From Chloroflexota bacterium (lineage in GTDB: Bacteria; Chloroflexota; Anaerolineae; B4-G1): DNA of 9,717 bases. Of the stretch, positions 6,953-9,717 are shown in pieces. The translations under genes were made by a program, and so were the position numbers. The stretch covers positions 1 to 9,717 of the forward strand of contig QMOC01000048.1 of the NCBI GenBank assembly GCA_003648085.1, in the 5' to 3' direction. A model generated the notes under the pieces. The model was given only the letters and a program-made list of their open reading frames with translations. It was not told the DNA's origin and ran no database searches. The first letter of the stretch is position 1, and every line of letters begins with the position of its first letter.

Positions 6953-6957
6953 AGGGC

Positions 6958-6965
6958 AGAAGGGG
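6958..6965 (+). promoter_or_regulatory. Ribosome-binding site fixing the response-regulator start
   Basis: AGAAGGGG lies 6 nt before ATG 6972. An in-frame GTG at 6945 inside the end of the SWIM gene would add nine residues, but it has no comparable site, and ATG 6972 gives the usual MxxxTILVVDDE start. Confidence 0.6.
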
Positions 6966-6971
6966 CGAACG

Positions 6972-7658
6972 ATGGCAGGTGAGACCATTCTGGTCGTGGA
7001 CGACGAAACCCACATCGTTGAACTGGCGCGGATGTATCTGGAGCAGGAGGGGTTCCGCGTGCAATCGGCCAACGATGGGGCCAGGGCGCTGGAGATGATC
7101 GCCCGCCAGCCTCCGGCGCTGATGGTGCTCGACCTGATGCTGCCCGAGGTGGACGGCTGGGAGGTCTGCCGGAGCGTGAGGGGCGGCAAGGTAGCGCCCG
7201 ACCTCCCCATCATCATGCTCACCGCCCGCGACGACGACGTGGACAAGATCGTGGGGCTGGAACTGGGGGCCGACGATTACATGACCAAACCCTTCAACCC
7301 CCGCGAACTGGTCGCCCGCGTCAAGGCCATCCTGCGCCGCACCCGGCGCGCCGCCCGACCGCAGGCCCCCGTCCACGTGGGCGACCTCACGATAGACCCC
7401 GCCCGCCACGAAGTCACCATCGCCGGGCAGCCGGTGGAACTGCGCCCCAAGGAGTTCGACCTGCTGCTGACGCTGGCCGAGCACCGTGGGCTGGTCCTCA
7501 GCCGCGAGCAACTGCTCAACCTGGTCTGGGGCTACGACTTCTACGGCGAGACGCGCACGGTGGACGTCCACATCGCCCACCTGCGCAAGAAACTGGCCGG
7601 CTCCTCCAGCGTCGAGATCGAGACGGTGCTGGGGGTGGGGTATAAATTGGTTGCCTGA
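6972..7658 (+). CDS. OmpR/PhoB-family response regulator
   Basis: 228 residues from ATG 6972. The receiver domain (about 4-120) has the acidic pair Asp10-Asp11, phosphoacceptor Asp54 (MVLDLMLPEVDGW), Thr84 (MLTARDDD) and Lys106 (MTKPFNP), so all phosphorylation residues are present. The C-terminal winged helix (about 133-228) has the family signatures ELRPKEFDLLLTLAEH, LVWGYDFYGETRTVDVHI and VLGVGYKL. It is a cytoplasmic DNA-binding regulator, phosphorylated by the histidine kinase encoded 427 nt downstream. Its target genes cannot be told from the window. In similar loci the kinase usually follows at once; here a toxin-antitoxin remnant separates them. Confidence 0.95.
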   Translation: MAGETILVVDDETHIVELARMYLEQEGFRVQSANDGARALEMIARQPPALMVLDLMLPEVDGWEVCRSVRGGKVAPDLPIIMLTARDDDVDKIVGLELGADDYMTKPFNPRELVARVKAILRRTRRAARPQAPVHVGDLTIDPARHEVTIAGQPVELRPKEFDLLLTLAEHRGLVLSREQLLNLVWGYDFYGETRTVDVHIAHLRKKLAGSSSVEIETVLGVGYKLVA

Positions 7659-7698
7659 AGCGAAAGTCAAACAGGTGCACTGCAGAGGCGCGGAGATT

Positions 7699-7703
7699 AG
7701 GAG
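7699..7703 (+). promoter_or_regulatory. Ribosome-binding site of the MntA-like gene
   Basis: AGGAG is followed by 7 nt and ATGATG at 7711. It selects 7711 over the much longer upstream-open frame that overlaps the response regulator. Confidence 0.6.
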
Positions 7704-7710
7704 ATTTCCC

Positions 7711-8010
7711 ATGATGCAAAACCTCGATCTCCCTGTGGAGAAAATCAGGATGCTGTGCCGGCGGTACCGGGTACGCGAACTGGCCCTATTTGGCTCGGCC
7801 CTCCGCGATGATTTTGAAGCTGAAAGCGACGTGGATTTGCTGGTGGAATTTGAACCAGAGGCGCAGGTAGGCTTCATGACATTGGCCCGGATGCAGAGGG
7901 AACTCTCCGACATACTTCACCGCCCGGTGGACTTGGTACCTAAAGGGGGCCTGAAACCGAAGATCCGTCAGGCCGTGCTTTCCAGCGCAGAGGTGCTCTA
8001 TGCGGCGTGA
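7711..8010 (+). CDS. MntA-like minimal nucleotidyltransferase antitoxin
   Basis: 99 residues, the full length for the minimal nucleotidyltransferase family. The active site is intact: Gly28-Ser29 (LALFGSALRDDF), Asp40 and Asp42 (ESDVDLLVEF), and Asp74 (RPVDLV). In characterised MntA-HepT systems this enzyme transfers AMP to a tyrosine of the HEPN RNase HepT and so neutralises it. The partner here begins inside the end of this gene (ATG 8000) but is truncated, leaving an orphan antitoxin. Base composition is visibly less GC-rich than in the flanking two-component genes, in keeping with a transferred origin. It lies between the regulator and its kinase, so it may be translated from their shared transcript. 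Confidence 0.9.
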   Translation: MMQNLDLPVEKIRMLCRRYRVRELALFGSALRDDFEAESDVDLLVEFEPEAQVGFMTLARMQRELSDILHRPVDLVPKGGLKPKIRQAVLSSAEVLYAA

Positions 8011-8101
8011 GGAACTGTACCTAACTGACATCGTCGAAGCGGCTGACGCCATCCAGCGATTCCTCACAGGGGGAGTGATAAGCGCGTGTTCCGCTCCCTA
8101 A
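8000..8101 (+). pseudogene. Truncated HepT-like (DUF86) HEPN toxin stub
   Basis: ATG 8000 overlaps the MntA-like gene by 11 nt and starts MRREELYLTDIVEAADAIQR followed by FLTGG. This is the characteristic first helix of HepT/DUF86 proteins. The frame closes at TAA 8099-8101 after 33 codons, against about 110-120 in the family. The last eight residues (VISACSAP) look like the leader of the histidine kinase read out of frame, so a deletion apparently joined codon 25 or so to the kinase leader. The R-x4-6-H RNase motif, near the end of full proteins, is absent, so the product cannot be an active toxin. It overlaps the kinase start by 16 nt. Confidence 0.75.
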
Positions 8102-9540
8102 ACTCCCGCCTGCTGCTCTCCTACGTCGCCGTCATCCTCGTCTGCTTGCTCGTGGCCGGGCTGGCGCTGCTCGTGGCGCTGCGCGTCCGCCAGATACAGC
8201 AGCGTTTTGTCTTTCAGCGCCTGGACGATGTGGCCCGCGCGACCATCGTTATGGTGCGCGGGAGGGACATCGGCCCCGAACGGCTGGCCCCTCGGCTGCA
8301 GCAGGTTGACCAGGACCGAAACGTACGCATCCTGCTCCTCGACTCCCAGGGCAACGTCATCCTCGATAGTCGGAATGAGTGGGAAGGCCAGAACCTGCTG
8401 GCGGGAGCACGCTTCAGCCGTGGCCCCCAGGGCGGCGTGCGGGGGAGTTTCACCGACGCGGAGGCGCGGACCTGGCTCTTCGTCGCGCTGCCGTGGCCGA
8501 CCCCTCCTTCGCGTGAGAGGATCGTCTTCGCCGCGCTGGAGCCTCGCGGCGCGGCGCTGGCCTGGGCGCGTGAACATCTGCTGACCCCGTTGCTGTGGGC
8601 CGGCCTGGCGGCGTTGGTCATCTCCATCCTGTTGGCGCTTCTCATCAGCCGCTCGGTCGCCGCCCCGTTGCGGCGGGTGGCCGGCGCGGCCGAGGCCATC
8701 GCCCGCGGTGAGGCCGGCACACGTGCGCCGGTCTCCGGCCCGGCCGAGGTGCAGGGCCTGGCTCGCTCCTTCAACGCGATGGCCGACCAGGTCGAGGCTG
8801 CCCAGCAATCGCAGCGCGACTTTGTGGCCAACGTCTCCCACGAACTCAAGACCCCCCTTACCTCCATCCAGGGCTTCTCCCAGGCGCTGCTCGACGGCAC
8901 GGCTTCGACGCCGGAGGCGACAGCCCGCGCCGCCCGCGTCATCCACGATGAGGCGGAGCGTATGCGGCGCATGGTGGACGAGTTGCTGATCCTGGCCCGT
9001 TTCGACGCCGGACAAATCGTGATGGCGCGTGACCCGGTGGAACTCGGCCCGCTGCTGCGGGGGTGCGTCGAAAAACTGACGCCCCAGGCGCAGGCGGCGG
9101 AGGTGGCTCTGGAGTTGGACGCACCTGAGTCCCTGGTCGTCACCGGCGACACCGATCGGCTGGCGCAGGTCTTCACTAACCTGCTGGACAACTCCGTCGC
9201 ACACACTCCCGCCGGGGGCAAGGTCACCATCGCGGCGCGCCGGGTGGACGAGGGACGCACCGTCGAGGTGACGGTCACCGACACCGGCGAGGGCATCCCG
9301 GCCGAAGCACTTCCCCGTATCTTCGAGCGCTTCTATCAGGTAGACAAGTCCCGCCGGCGCGGTCGGGGGGCCGGGTTGGGGCTGGCAATCGCGAAGGAGA
9401 TCGTCGAGGCCCACGGCGGCACCATCACCGCCGAGAGCGTCGTGGGGCTGGGCAGCAGGTTCACCGTGCGGCTGCCGGATGGCGGTTGCTACCAGTGCTA
9501 TGGAGCAAATCGTGATCCAGATAGGGCGCTTGCCGCATGA
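8086..9540 (+). CDS. PhoR-type sensor histidine kinase
   Basis: 484 residues from GTG 8086. AGGGGGAG at 8068-8075 may serve as ribosome site, with 10-nt spacing. TM1 is at about 9-32. An extracytoplasmic sensor loop (about 33-163) has no recognised ligand fold. TM2 is at about 165-188 and HAMP at about 189-240. The dimerisation domain carries His252 (VSHELKTPLTSIQGF). The ATPase has N-box Asn365/Asn369 (TNLLDNSVAHTP), G1 DTGEGIP (399-405), F-box FERFYQVD and G2 GRGAGLGLA (426-434). All catalytic boxes are intact, and it should phosphorylate the upstream regulator. Kinases of this type normally end just after FTVRLP. Here about 20 extra residues (GGCYQCYGANRDPDRALAA) follow, most of them read from the antitoxin-like remnant that starts at 9500 in another frame. 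The tail is therefore probably acquired rather than functional. Confidence 0.93.
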   Translation: MFRSLNSRLLLSYVAVILVCLLVAGLALLVALRVRQIQQRFVFQRLDDVARATIVMVRGRDIGPERLAPRLQQVDQDRNVRILLLDSQGNVILDSRNEWEGQNLLAGARFSRGPQGGVRGSFTDAEARTWLFVALPWPTPPSRERIVFAALEPRGAALAWAREHLLTPLLWAGLAALVISILLALLISRSVAAPLRRVAGAAEAIARGEAGTRAPVSGPAEVQGLARSFNAMADQVEAAQQSQRDFVANVSHELKTPLTSIQGFSQALLDGTASTPEATARAARVIHDEAERMRRMVDELLILARFDAGQIVMARDPVELGPLLRGCVEKLTPQAQAAEVALELDAPESLVVTGDTDRLAQVFTNLLDNSVAHTPAGGKVTIAARRVDEGRTVEVTVTDTGEGIPAEALPRIFERFYQVDKSRRRGRGAGLGLAIAKEIVEAHGGTITAESVVGLGSRFTVRLPDGGCYQCYGANRDPDRALAA

Positions 9541-9577
9541 TGAACGGCTGCGCCTCATCCACCAGATTACGCTATAG
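9500..9577 (+). pseudogene. Antitoxin stub upstream of a PIN gene (25 codons)
   Basis: ATG 9500 starts MEQIVIQIGRLPHDERLRLI and is stopped by TAG 9575-9577. The pattern of a short helix, then RLPxDERLRLIxQI, matches the beginning of small helical antitoxins commonly encoded before PIN toxins. The usual length is about 60-80 residues. The frame is closed near the point where PIN coding sequence begins in another frame, so the end of this gene and the start of the PIN gene have apparently been deleted together. It overlaps the 3' end of the histidine kinase by 41 nt. Confidence 0.6.
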
Positions 9578-9717
9578 CAACCTGGTTCTGCCCATCATTG
9601 CCCTGGCTGAAGCCGCATTTATCATCGAACGGGGGCGTACCAGCATCCCGGACATTAACAGCCTGCTCGACGCAGTGCAGGCCGACCCGCGTCTGGAGAT
9701 CTACCCGCTGAACCTGG
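9537..9717 (+). pseudogene. PIN-domain toxin lacking its N-terminus (3'-partial)
   Basis: From about 9579 to the right edge the frame reads NLVLPIIALAEAAFIIERG, then RTSIPDINSLLDAV and DPRLEIYPLNL. This is typical middle-of-protein PIN (VapC-like) sequence, with the conserved Glu in ALAEAAF. The frame is open upstream only to the tandem ATGATG at 9537, and residues 1-14 (MMNGCASSTRLRYS) are an out-of-frame reading of the antitoxin stub. The PIN head with its first catalytic Asp (TDTH or DxS motif), about 40 residues, is absent. It is unlikely to be an active RNase unless a head is supplied elsewhere. The C-terminus lies outside the window. Confidence 0.7.

Noticed and set aside
6945..6971. 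GTG 6945 as start of the response regulator
   Set aside because: It would overlap the SWIM gene and add nine residues not seen in the family. ATG 6972 has a well-placed AGAAGGGG.
7486..8010. Longer 174-codon version of the nucleotidyltransferase
   Set aside because: The extra N-terminus overlaps the response regulator's winged helix in another frame. ATG 7711 has a good AGGAG site and gives the normal family length.
9475..9540. CYQCYG tail of the histidine kinase as a metal or redox sensor
   Set aside because: Most of the tail overlaps an antitoxin-like ORF in another frame, so the cysteines are more simply explained as an accidental extension.
8098..9558. Long open frame on the - strand (486 codons) opposite the histidine kinase
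   Set aside because: The + strand encodes all kinase boxes in order. The antisense product is Arg/Gln/Gly-rich and featureless.

Overview
The window is GC-rich, strongly coding and almost entirely on the + strand. It most resembles a Chloroflexota (Anaerolineae/Caldilineae-like) chromosome. That placement is an inference from the style of the EF-G2-like protein, the SNF2 + SWIM gene pair, the OmpR/PhoR-type two-component pair, and the abundance of nucleotidyltransferase/HEPN and PIN toxin-antitoxin (TA) genes. No marker gene here fixes the taxonomy.

Layout, left to right. 1-171: the tail of a MNT-type nucleotidyltransferase and a 24-codon stub of its HEPN partner. 191-2257: an EF-G-like translational GTPase (EF-G2 type) with an Asn in place of the guanine-specifying Asp of NKxD. 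2270-2390: a 26-codon antitoxin-like ORF followed by the first 11 codons of a PIN-domain toxin. 2397-5801: a 1134-aa SNF2-family ATPase with an RNA-polymerase-alpha-CTD-like helix-hairpin-helix domain at its N-terminus and an in-frame palindromic, G-run-rich repeat. 5802-6061: a non-coding gap filled by a cluster of small hairpins with TGAA/TTCA loops. 6062-6952: a SWIM zinc-finger protein, the usual partner of such SNF2 proteins. 6972-7658: an OmpR/PhoB-type response regulator. 7711-8101: an intact MntA-like nucleotidyltransferase followed by a HepT stub. 8086-9540: a PhoR-type sensor histidine kinase. 9500-9717: a 25-codon antitoxin stub fused by deletion to the middle of a PIN toxin, running off the edge.

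How the genes work together. SNF2 and SWIM probably form one functional unit acting on nucleic acid or nucleoprotein. The response regulator follows SWIM after only 19 nt and is probably co-transcribed with it. The regulator and kinase are a cognate pair, although a TA remnant now sits between them. EF-G2 is an independent translation factor.

The most striking pattern is that four of the gene junctions contain a broken TA module. In each case the toxin has lost an essential part (two HEPN stubs, one PIN head, one PIN body without its head), while flanking housekeeping or regulatory genes start or end inside the scar. The PIN head at about 2.36 kb and the headless PIN at about 9.58 kb look like complementary pieces of one PIN subfamily.
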